From positions 1-38,958 of the forward strand of contig CAZBGS010000011.1 in assembly GCA_964491785.1 (NCBI GenBank): a DNA stretch of 38,958 nucleotides, read 5' to 3'. Made by a program: the position numbers and the translations under genes. This document shows positions 1 through 7,412 of this stretch, piece by piece. The notes under the pieces were generated by a model. The model made no database searches. It was given only the letters and a program-made list of their open reading frames with translations, and was not told the origin of the DNA. The stretch's first letter is position 1; every line of letters starts with the position of its first letter. The stretch is from RZZS01 sp964491785. Its GTDB lineage: Bacteria > Pseudomonadota > Alphaproteobacteria > Micavibrionales > Micavibrionaceae.

Positions 1-891
1 ATGACAGGTGTAAGCGCTGGCAATACCGGTTCTGAAAACGAAGGCGGTGGCGGAAAGGTCTGGGGGCAGTATTTTGGCCATGCCGGAAAACAGGGCAGAA
101 GAGAATCGATAGACGGATACGAGATTAAATCGCAAGGCGTTACTTTTGGTGCTGATACTGGAGATATCGAAGACTCAACAGTTATCGGTTTTGCGGTCGG
201 TTATGCCTCAAGCAAGGTAGATTCTGAAAACGCTAATCAGACGGCCACTGAAATAGATTCTTACATGTTTAGCCTTTATGCTGATTTTGAAGTGGCAGAA
301 AACACCTTTCTCAACGGGTCTGTTTCTTACGCCTATAATAACAACGAAACAGTCAGGAATAACATCGGTGGTGTTTCCGGGTTGACCTCCAGTGCCGATT
401 TCGTCAGTGAGCAAATAGCGCTAAACTCTGAGCTTGCCAAAAGGTATGAAGTTGGACGTGCGTTGTCTTTCTCTCCTTCTGCTTTGTTTCATTATAGCTA
501 CATCTCAGCTGATGATTACAATGAGCATGGCGCTGGAGGCATGAACCTGTTTGTTGATCACAATGCCCTCCATGTTATGGAGGCTGGCCTGGGCGGCTTG
601 GCAGCATGGAATTTTATAGGTGAAAGTGGATTCGTCTTTTCTCCGACCCTGCAGGCACAATACAAATATGATTTTCTGAGCGATGCTATAAGAACTACTT
701 CCCGCCTGGACGCTGGCGGCAGCGATTTAGTCACAAATGGTTTTGAACCACAGCGGCATAACATTTCCCTCGAAGCGGGATTAACGTTCTGGGTTCCGGA
801 TTCCTGGGAATTCGGGATGAATTATCTCCTGAATAATAAAGGCGACTTTACCTCACACTCAGGTTTTATTAAGGCCGCTTACACATTCTAG
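1..891 (+). CDS. Autotransporter beta-barrel domain, 5' partial
   Basis: This is the C-terminal translocator of a type V (autotransporter) protein: a beta-barrel that inserts in the outer membrane and exports or anchors a passenger. The visible 296 residues begin with a short Gly-rich linker (about 1-20), then a run of alternating polar/hydrophobic strands starting at VWGQYFG. They end in the aromatic C-terminal signature AYTF, which the BAM complex recognises. There is no signal peptide and no passenger, so the gene almost certainly begins upstream of the window; the ATG at base 1 is probably internal. About 275 residues of barrel matches the size of a 12-strand autotransporter domain. The downstream neighbour is convergent, with a 38-bp gap lacking a clear terminator. 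The barrel assignment is firm; the passenger function is unknown. Confidence 0.8.
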   Translation: MTGVSAGNTGSENEGGGGKVWGQYFGHAGKQGRRESIDGYEIKSQGVTFGADTGDIEDSTVIGFAVGYASSKVDSENANQTATEIDSYMFSLYADFEVAENTFLNGSVSYAYNNNETVRNNIGGVSGLTSSADFVSEQIALNSELAKRYEVGRALSFSPSALFHYSYISADDYNEHGAGGMNLFVDHNALHVMEAGLGGLAAWNFIGESGFVFSPTLQAQYKYDFLSDAIRTTSRLDAGGSDLVTNGFEPQRHNISLEAGLTFWVPDSWEFGMNYLLNNKGDFTSHSGFIKAAYTF

Positions 892-929
892 AGCCATAAT
901 AGCTTTTACTGATTTATTTTTTATAACTT

Positions 930-2369
930 TCAATCTGGAACAGGTTGTGGTGAGTCGATCAATGTTTTTGGTCTGTCAATAAGCAAGAGATTACTGTCAA
1001 GGCACCCCTCCGTGATGTACTTACGGGCCATCAACTGCAGCGCATGACGGTGTGATTTAGGATCCATCTTTTTTGCAGCATTCAAAATACTCATAGCCTC
1101 CTTGCCCCATTGCGGGAAGTCTTCCAGCCTTATGGTTTCCATCCATTCAATTACCGATTCATTACGACCATCAGCCATGCGGATGAAACTCTCTTCCCCC
1201 GGCTTAATTTCAGTAATGCGATCATCAAATTCGCAACCAAAACTATCTTTCATCATCCTGTAGAAAAGCAGGTCTTCGCAAAACGAGACCGGGACGGCAC
1301 CGCCAAAAATCGAAACCGCCTTTTTCCAGGCGGCAAAGCTATAGGTGTGCAATGCTCCTTCATGAGAGAGGATTGGCCAGGCTATGTTTACCGGCCTCGA
1401 AAACTTTTTCCCTATAATATGGTCATATACATAGCCTTCCGGATGCCAGCAATGCATCTTTCTTTTTTCCTCCAAAGAAGGTAAATCCCAGTAACCGTTA
1501 AAATCTTTTTTGATCTTCAGTTCAAAAATACCCGGTATCTGGCGGGTCTCGTCGTTATGGAGAATATAGGTCAGGTAGCGCGTCATGCGGGTGAAATGGC
1601 CTTCCCCCAAGGCTTCTATGCTCCGCGCCACATAATCGGGGCCATGATGATCGTCGTCGTCGGCGAAGACAATGGCGTCAAATTCGCCAAAGCGATCAGC
1701 GATGGCGGCTACGCCAACATTCTTTTTCATGCCTATAGTCGGCCGAACTTGAAAGATTTGGCTAAAAATATTTGTCTGGACTGGATAATCGGATTCAAAA
1801 GGCAGGTATTTTGCAAAAGTGCGAACTTGTGCAATGCGTTTAGCCCAAAAAGCAACATTCTCATCGTCGCCTGATGACAAAGCATTTTCAAGAAAAGCTG
1901 ACGAAAGCTTTCCGATGACAAGACTTCCTGGCGCAGGTTTCCGGTCAATCACGTAATCCCATTCGTCTTTATTCAGATCAAATTCACCGCAAGCTAGTCT
2001 GTAATCAGGCTTGAATACTGTTTCACCGTTTTTCAGTCTTGCCGCCAGTTCAAGGCGGCTGGCTTTTTGCAGGATTTCATCTGTAGGAACAAATATTGAG
2101 GATTGCGGGTATTCGTGACGAAGTATAGCGCTCAGAGAATTTCGGTCGGGAGCATGGATGTAGATGACGCTGTCGGCGAAAGCCTCTGCGATCTCCTCAT
2201 AAAACGGGTGCGGTTCGGGACTGTCGTCGACAAGTGCCAGTTTAATATCGTGCCCGCCCTTTTGCCTGCGCATCTGGTCAAGCAACGAGACGACTCCATA
2301 AAGTCTCACGAGTGAATCCTTGCCGGGATCGCGGTAGGTCGCGCATACTACTCCCACCCTCTTTTGCAT
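930..2369 (-). CDS. GT-A (family 2-like) glycosyltransferase
   Basis: Probable cytoplasmic glycosyltransferase of the GT-A fold using a nucleotide-sugar donor. The N-terminus RVGVVCATYRDPGKDSL is the usual first strand of family 2 enzymes. An acidic FADDDDHHGPDYV motif near the middle is the expected metal/nucleotide-binding DxD. The segment between them (about residues 90-220) is longer than in minimal family 2 enzymes. I chose the ATG at 2369 because the Shine-Dalgarno AGGAGG (2374-2379) lies 4 nt from it but only 1 nt from the ATG at 2372. With this start the upstream beta-glucosidase stop and the start codon share one base (TGATG), so the two are translationally coupled. The acceptor is unknown. 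Pairing with a GH1 glycosidase suggests glycoside or surface polysaccharide turnover, but that is inference. Confidence 0.65.
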   Translation of the reverse strand: MQKRVGVVCATYRDPGKDSLVRLYGVVSLLDQMRRQKGGHDIKLALVDDSPEPHPFYEEIAEAFADSVIYIHAPDRNSLSAILRHEYPQSSIFVPTDEILQKASRLELAARLKNGETVFKPDYRLACGEFDLNKDEWDYVIDRKPAPGSLVIGKLSSAFLENALSSGDDENVAFWAKRIAQVRTFAKYLPFESDYPVQTNIFSQIFQVRPTIGMKKNVGVAAIADRFGEFDAIVFADDDDHHGPDYVARSIEALGEGHFTRMTRYLTYILHNDETRQIPGIFELKIKKDFNGYWDLPSLEEKRKMHCWHPEGYVYDHIIGKKFSRPVNIAWPILSHEGALHTYSFAAWKKAVSIFGGAVPVSFCEDLLFYRMMKDSFGCEFDDRITEIKPGEESFIRMADGRNESVIEWMETIRLEDFPQWGKEAMSILNAAKKMDPKSHRHALQLMARKYITEGCLDSNLLLIDRPKTLIDSPQPVPD

Positions 2370-3718
2370 CATACCTCCTCCGTTACGCGCAGCCTGTTGC
2401 TTTCAATTAATTCCTTAAACCAGTTGATCGAATCTTTCGGTACTCTCTCAAGATCGTTTTCATGGTCGATATAAACCATGCCGAAACGGTATTTGAATCC
2501 GTCGCTCCATTCGAGGTTATCCATGAAAGACCAGACGAAATAGCCGTTCACCGGCGCTCCTGAGGCAATCGCCCGATGTGCGGCAGCAATATATTTTTCA
2601 AGGTAGGAAATCCGGCGCGGATCGTGACATTCATCGCCGCTGCGCCCGTCGAAAAAGGCGGCTCCGTTCTCGGTGACGATTATCGAGGCCGGATTGTATC
2701 TGGCGTTGAACCCTTCGATAGCGGCGGCGAAAGCGTCGGGATCTATCACCCAGCCGTAATCGGTGACCGGCTTGCCTTTGGGTTTGCGGCCAAAAAAAAC
2801 GCCAAAGACGCGTGAGGGATCGTCTTTGGCCTCGATCGGGTTGTAATGCTGGACGCCGATGAAATCAAGATCGGTGCGGCAGAGATCCATGTCCCCTTCC
2901 ATGATAAAGGGGGCGAACATATCGGCGAAGCTTTCAGGATATGTCCCCCTGAACAGCGGATCGAAGAAGTTGCCGTTCCATATTGCCTCCATTCTCGCCA
3001 CTGCCTGTGGAGAGGTCTTTTCGTCCTCGGGAGGGGTCGGCACCAGGGTATAGGCCGAGCCGATGTTGAACTCCGGATAGCCGCTTTTCAACTCACGGTA
3101 CGTGCTGCCGACAACGCGATTGAGATTATGAGCGCATGCCAGATAGGCACTCGCGTCCGCCTTTTTGGGGGAATAAAAGCCAAGAGCGTGGCCGATCCAG
3201 CTATAGACGCTGGGTTCATTAAGTATCATCCAGTTCTTCACCCGGTCGCCAAGACGGCTTGCCAGAAGGCCAGCATACTCGGAAAACCATTCCGTAATTT
3301 CGCGGTTTTCAAAGCCGCCGCGTTCCTGCAGCGCCTGCGGCAGATCCCAGTGGAACATGGTAAGCCAAGGGGTAATCCCTCTCTCCAGCATGCCGTCGAT
3401 CAGGCGGTCGTAAAAGCCAATGCCTTTTTCGTTTGCCCGCCCCGTACCCTGCGGCAGAACGCGGGGCCACGAGACTGAAAAGCGATAATTCCTGATCGAG
3501 TACCTTTTAAGAATATCAAGGTCTTCGCGCCATCTATGATAATGATCGCAGGCGAGGTCTCCGGTATCGCCGTTTTTGATGTTGCCGGGCTGATGGGCGA
3601 AAACGTCCCAGATGCTCGGCCCCTTGCCGTCCTCGTTCCACGCGCCCTCGATCTGATAGGCGGCGGTGGATGTGCCCCAGATGAAACCGTCAGGAAAACG
3701 AAGCTTTCTTTCAGGCAA
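2369..3718 (-). CDS. Beta-glucosidase, glycoside hydrolase family 1
   Basis: Retaining beta-glycosidase that hydrolyses terminal beta-glucosides or related sugars, probably in the cytoplasm since no signal peptide is visible. The 449 residues match the family size. Diagnostic features are FIWGTSTAAYQIEGAW at the N-terminus, the acid/base Glu168 in NEP, the nucleophile Glu350 in TENG, and the C-terminal SFMDNLEWSDGF aglycone/Trp motif. The start is TTG at 3718, supported by an AGGAGT Shine-Dalgarno (3725-3730) 6 nt upstream; no ATG fits before the conserved FIWGTS segment. It is the first gene of a two-gene operon with the coupled glycosyltransferase. The family is certain; substrate preference (glucoside, galactoside or fucoside) cannot be read from the sequence. 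Confidence 0.93.
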   Translation of the reverse strand: MPERKLRFPDGFIWGTSTAAYQIEGAWNEDGKGPSIWDVFAHQPGNIKNGDTGDLACDHYHRWREDLDILKRYSIRNYRFSVSWPRVLPQGTGRANEKGIGFYDRLIDGMLERGITPWLTMFHWDLPQALQERGGFENREITEWFSEYAGLLASRLGDRVKNWMILNEPSVYSWIGHALGFYSPKKADASAYLACAHNLNRVVGSTYRELKSGYPEFNIGSAYTLVPTPPEDEKTSPQAVARMEAIWNGNFFDPLFRGTYPESFADMFAPFIMEGDMDLCRTDLDFIGVQHYNPIEAKDDPSRVFGVFFGRKPKGKPVTDYGWVIDPDAFAAAIEGFNARYNPASIIVTENGAAFFDGRSGDECHDPRRISYLEKYIAAAHRAIASGAPVNGYFVWSFMDNLEWSDGFKYRFGMVYIDHENDLERVPKDSINWFKELIESNRLRVTEEV

Positions 3719-3833
3719 TTTTTTACTCCTATTGCGAAAAGGTTATAATGATCTGGCGATATTATGTCAATAAAATACTGCCTGACCGGATAACCAATAC
3801 CCCGATCGGATTCTAGGGTCATCCCGAATAGTT

Positions 3834-4265
3834 TTAACCCAGACTTTTGGCCACCAGATAAATTCCGTCATTTTTTGCGCTAAGAATGTCGTAAACATGG
3901 AAACCGGCTTTCCGGTAAAAATCTAGGTGATTATTATCGCTTGCGGCCACAATATGGCGGCATCCTTTTCTCTCGGCCGCACGCTGCACGAAGTCGAGCA
4001 TCACATGCCCGATCCCCTTTCCTCTGTATTGCGGATCGACAGCCAGATTTCTTATTTCCCCGCTTTCGGGGATCAAAGTCACGACGGCAACGGCCACGCG
4101 GTTGAACAGCAGAACGTAGTTTATGCCCTCGGGCTTGTAACCTCCCGGATTGTCACCGCAGTCCTCGGTTTCCGAAAATGATTGCTGCATCAGCCGGTTG
4201 AATTCATCATGCAAGAAATCGTCACAGCCAGCTTCCGCCAGCCGGTAGGGGCGTTTTCTGGGCAT
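3834..4265 (-). CDS. GNAT family N-acetyltransferase
   Basis: Small (143 aa) acetyl-CoA-dependent N-acetyltransferase. The acetyl-CoA pyrophosphate-binding motif A is clear as IRNLAVDPQYRGKGIGHVML, followed by a helix and the C-terminal DFYRKAGF motif B, typical of GNAT proteins. The ATG start is supported by GGAAGG 6 nt upstream. It is divergent from guaA across a 156-bp region that must hold both promoters, and lies upstream of, but in the same direction as, the beta-glucosidase operon 115 bp away. The substrate (small molecule, amino acid or protein N-terminus) cannot be assigned. Confidence 0.85.
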   Translation of the reverse strand: MPRKRPYRLAEAGCDDFLHDEFNRLMQQSFSETEDCGDNPGGYKPEGINYVLLFNRVAVAVVTLIPESGEIRNLAVDPQYRGKGIGHVMLDFVQRAAERKGCRHIVAASDNNHLDFYRKAGFHVYDILSAKNDGIYLVAKSLG

Positions 4266-4421
4266 TGCGTACCTTCCGAAGTAAATAAATTAAATATGTA
4301 AATGTTTATAGCCCTAACTCCATGTCTTGCGCAAGATTCCCTGTTATGTTCTATTTCGGTTGAATAAATTCCCGCCCCTGAAAGGGGGTGGAATGATGTA
4401 ACTGTCTGCAGGAAGAAGGCC

Positions 4422-5990
4422 ATGACCGCCATACCGGAAAAACACGACCGTATCCTTATTCTCGACTTCGGGTCGCAGGTGACGCAGCTGATAGCGCGGC
4501 GGGTGCGGGAAAGCGGTGTTTACTGCGAGATATGGCCGTTCAACCAGGCGGATCCGTCCCGCATAAAAACCTTCAGTCCCCGCGGCGTCATTCTCTCGGG
4601 CAGTCCATGCAGCGTTACCGAGGAAAACTCCCCCCGCGCGCCGGAGAGCATATTTGAAACGGGGCTTCCCGTATTCGGCATTTGTTACGGCCAGCAGACC
4701 ATGGTGGAGCAGCTTGGCGGCAAGGTCACCGGTTCCGATCACCGCGAGTTCGGCCGCGCCTTTGTCGAGGTGATGGACGATTCCCCGATTACCCGCGATC
4801 TCTGGCGCAAGGGAGCAAGGGAGCAGGTATGGATGAGCCACGGCGACCGGGTGACCGCCCTTCCCGAAGGCTTCCGCATCATCGGGCGCAGCGAGGGAGC
4901 GCCCTACGCCTTTATCGCGGACGACAAGCGCCATTTCTACGGTGTGCAATTCCACCCGGAAGTTGTGCATACTCCACATGGCGCGCAGCTGCTCAGGAAC
5001 TTCACGCATGATGTCTGCGGTTGCAGGGGCGACTGGACGATGGCGGCTTTCAGGGCCGAGGCCGTTGCGAAAATCCGCGAGCAGGTCGGCTCCGGCAGGG
5101 TTATCTGCGGCCTGTCCGGGGGCGTCGATTCCTCGGTCACGGCGGTGCTTCTGCATGAGGCGATCGGCGAACGGCTGCATTGCATCTATGTCGATACCGG
5201 GCTGATGCGCGCCGGCGAATCCGCCCAGGTGGTTTCGCTGTTCCGCGAGCATTACAACATTCCCCTCATCCACGAGGACGCGAGCGGGCTGTTCCTTGGC
5301 AAGCTTGAGGGCGTGAGCGACCCGGAAGAGAAGCGCAAAATCATCGGCGGCACCTTTATTGACGTGTTCGAGGACTGCGCGAAAAGGGTCGGCGGGGCGG
5401 ATTTCCTCGCGCAAGGCACGCTCTATCCGGACGTGATCGAGAGCGTTTCCTTTCTCGGCGGGCCGAGCGTGACCATCAAGAGCCACCACAATGTCGGCGG
5501 TCTCCCCGCCCGGATGAAAATGAAGCTGGTCGAGCCGATGCGTGAGCTGTTCAAGGACGAGGTTCGCGCTCTGGGGATAGAGCTTGGCATGCATGAGGAC
5601 TTCGTAAAGCGCCACCCGTTCCCCGGGCCGGGCCTCGCGATAAGGGTTACCGGCGAGATCACCCGCGAAAAGCTGGAAATTCTGCGCAAGGCGGACACGA
5701 TCTATCTGGAAGAGATCCGCAAGGCCGGGCTGTATGACGAAATCTGGCAGGCATTCGCCGTGCTGCTCCCCGTCAGGACGGTGGGCGTCATGGGCGATTC
5801 CCGCAGTTACGACTACGTCTGCGCCCTGCGCGCCGTAACCTCGACCGACGGCATGACCGCCGACTACTACCCCTTCGAACACGATTTCCTGGGGCGCGTC
5901 GCGGGCCGGATAGTGAACGAGGTACGGGGGATTAACCGCGTGGTCTACGACATAACGAGCAAGCCGCCGGGGACGATAGAGTGGGAGTGA
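4422..5990 (+). CDS. guaA: GMP synthase (glutamine-hydrolysing)
   Basis: Converts XMP to GMP with ATP and glutamine, the last step of de novo guanylate synthesis, in the cytoplasm. The full-length 522 aa protein has the class I glutamine amidotransferase domain first (about 10-200), with nucleophile Cys88 in CYGQQ and His178/Glu180 in FHPEV. The ATP pyrophosphatase domain follows with the P-loop SGGVDSS at 232-238, then the C-terminal dimerisation/XMP-binding domain with PFPGPGLAIRV and a VYDITSKPPGTIEWE end that is near-universal. ATG start with GGAAGAAGG just upstream. It stands alone, without guaB. The very long open frame on the opposite strand is a codon-bias shadow. Confidence 0.98.
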   Translation: MTAIPEKHDRILILDFGSQVTQLIARRVRESGVYCEIWPFNQADPSRIKTFSPRGVILSGSPCSVTEENSPRAPESIFETGLPVFGICYGQQTMVEQLGGKVTGSDHREFGRAFVEVMDDSPITRDLWRKGAREQVWMSHGDRVTALPEGFRIIGRSEGAPYAFIADDKRHFYGVQFHPEVVHTPHGAQLLRNFTHDVCGCRGDWTMAAFRAEAVAKIREQVGSGRVICGLSGGVDSSVTAVLLHEAIGERLHCIYVDTGLMRAGESAQVVSLFREHYNIPLIHEDASGLFLGKLEGVSDPEEKRKIIGGTFIDVFEDCAKRVGGADFLAQGTLYPDVIESVSFLGGPSVTIKSHHNVGGLPARMKMKLVEPMRELFKDEVRALGIELGMHEDFVKRHPFPGPGLAIRVTGEITREKLEILRKADTIYLEEIRKAGLYDEIWQAFAVLLPVRTVGVMGDSRSYDYVCALRAVTSTDGMTADYYPFEHDFLGRVAGRIVNEVRGINRVVYDITSKPPGTIEWE

Positions 5991-6093
5991 GAAAATCATG
6001 ATTCGTACTCCCGATCTACGCGGAGGGGATAAGGGCAGTTAAGGCCAGTGTCGCTTCCTTATGTTGTGCGTTCATCACTTTTGTTATAAAATA

Positions 6094-6099
6094 TATAAT
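6094..6099 (+). promoter_or_regulatory. Possible -10 box in the guaA to GNAT gap
   Basis: A perfect TATAAT sits in a strongly AT-rich stretch (6081-6103), with a poor -35 match (TTCATC, 6071-6076) 17 nt upstream. It would give a leader of about 130 nt for the acetyltransferase gene at 6239. Consensus match only; the -35 is weak. The rest of this 248-bp gap has a short inverted repeat (AAGCCT/AGGCTT near 6150) without a T-run, and nothing else recognisable. Confidence 0.3.
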
Positions 6100-6238
6100 G
6101 ATATCGGTTGTACCGGCACCAACCCGACCGCATTAAACAAGTGACTTTCAAGCCTCCTAAAGGCTTGGGCCGTTCTGCCCGAAGTACTGATAAGCCGGAT
6201 TATTTCTGTAGCTCCATTAAAAGCAAATTGGGTGAATT

Positions 6239-6793
6239 ATGCATGAACTAGGACTATTGGGAGCGATGAAGCCAGACCATGACGCAACCCTTAAAATAAT
6301 AAATATAACCACCTGCGAAGAAGCCCATAAACTACGGCACATATTCGAAAATGTGGGCTTTTACAAACCTGAAGGTTACTACCAGCAATGCGTGGCCGAA
6401 CAGGAAGAAGGAAAACGGCTTCTTCTTGGAGCGAATCTGGACGGATCCCTTGTTGGATACTGCATGCTTAACTGGAAGCCTAAATATCATTTTTTCCGCA
6501 AGTTTGGCATCCCTGAAATCCAGGATCTAAACGTAATTCCCGAAGCAAGACGCAAGGGAGTGGCAACCTCGCTTATCACCTATTGCGAAGGTCTTGCCCG
6601 AACCAAGGGTATCGAGCAAATGGGTATAGGTGTTGGACTTCTGTCCGATTACGGCCCGGCCCAGCGTCTCTATGCCCGCCTTGGCTATATGCCGGACGGC
6701 TGCGGGGTAACCTATGACCGGGAAACCGTCTCCCATGGTGAAATCCGCTCCATTGATGACGATCTCTGCCTGATGATGGTCAAGGATCTGTAA
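6239..6793 (+). CDS. GNAT family N-acetyltransferase
   Basis: A 184-aa acetyl-CoA-dependent acetyltransferase. Motif A is IQDLNVIPEARRKGVATSLI, containing the R-K-G-V-A form of the acetyl-CoA loop, followed by a helix and AQRLYARLGY, the motif B Tyr/Leu signature. The N-terminal part (ITTCEEAHKLRHIFENVGFY) matches the first strand and helix of the fold. An in-frame ATG at 6266 is an alternative start; neither has a convincing Shine-Dalgarno (GGGTG before 6239, GGGAG only 2 nt before 6266). It stands alone between guaA and a small AT-rich gene. It is unrelated in detail to the GNAT gene at 3834. The substrate is unknown. Confidence 0.82.
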   Translation: MHELGLLGAMKPDHDATLKIINITTCEEAHKLRHIFENVGFYKPEGYYQQCVAEQEEGKRLLLGANLDGSLVGYCMLNWKPKYHFFRKFGIPEIQDLNVIPEARRKGVATSLITYCEGLARTKGIEQMGIGVGLLSDYGPAQRLYARLGYMPDGCGVTYDRETVSHGEIRSIDDDLCLMMVKDL

Positions 6794-6869
6794 ATTTTTC
6801 TTCTTCCAATTCTAATATGTTAAGTATAGATTGACTCTCCTAAAAATTGAGCCAAGGAGAAAGATTCCA

Positions 6870-6935
6870 ATGTTGTTTGAAGATTTGAAGCAAAAGCTGC
6901 AAGAATTTAATGAAAGGATTACCAGCTATATATAA
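6870..6935 (+). CDS. 21-codon ORF overlapping the next gene; likely its true N-terminus
   Basis: A strong Shine-Dalgarno (AAGGAG, 6854-6859) precedes this ATG. It encodes a hydrophilic amphipathic stretch, MLFEDLKQKLQEFNERITSYI, which ends at TAA. The next ORF starts in another frame at 6910, inside this one, and has no ribosome binding site of its own. The most economical reading is one small protein (about 95 aa) broken by a one-base frameshift near 6905-6925. A translated leader with coupling, or programmed frameshifting, would look the same. No slippery heptamer is evident. Confidence 0.4.
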   Translation: MLFEDLKQKLQEFNERITSYI

Positions 6936-7158
6936 CCCGACAAATCCCAGATGGAACGTACGCTTAGATGAAAATGGCGAAGTGGAAATCATCCTTAATG
7001 AAACATCTAAATTGACTTTAAGTAAATATACTCTTAGCGAAAGCAGAGAAGAGGGTTTCCAAGAAGTATATGAAATGATTTTAGCCTATTCTGAAGACGC
7101 ATTTGAAGTATGTGATCCTAGGAAAGCTCCCGGCAATAATTGGCGGCTCGAAATTTAG
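6910..7158 (+). CDS. Small hypothetical protein, possibly a frameshifted C-terminal part
   Basis: An 82-aa, AT-rich (about 60% A+T) reading frame. The product has a LPAIYNPTNPRWNVRLDENG opening, then acidic strands and an amphipathic helix (EEGFQEVYEMILAYSEDAF), ending with a Trp-rich tail. I do not recognise the family. The start ATG lies inside the preceding 21-codon ORF in a different frame and lacks a Shine-Dalgarno, so the real N-terminus may be that upstream ORF (see 6870-6935). Base composition differs from flanking guaA and ppdK, hinting at acquired DNA. It is followed by a 254-bp gap before ppdK in which I see no gene or terminator. Confidence 0.5.
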   Translation: MKGLPAIYNPTNPRWNVRLDENGEVEIILNETSKLTLSKYTLSESREEGFQEVYEMILAYSEDAFEVCDPRKAPGNNWRLEI

Positions 7159-7412
7159 TTTTGAATTCTCAGATATGTTATTGCGAGCAATATGACTGTG
7201 CTGGCAATCTCACATTACCTACAGCTTGCCCGTATCCTTCAAACACTCGCTAATCTGTTCGACATAAGCTGGCCCTGGTCAGTGATGCAGGTTCAATGTT
7301 TTAAACATAATCGCATAAATTTGGCTTTTTAATCTCTTTTCCCTTTAATCTCCCCCGGAAATGATTAATGTATGTGCGAACATCCAATTCCAAACTTTTT
7401 GAGGGGATTTAT

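Noticed and set aside
4344..5999. A 551-codon open frame antisense to guaA.
   Set aside because: It mirrors guaA codons throughout and its product has no recognisable domain. GuaA is certain on the other strand.
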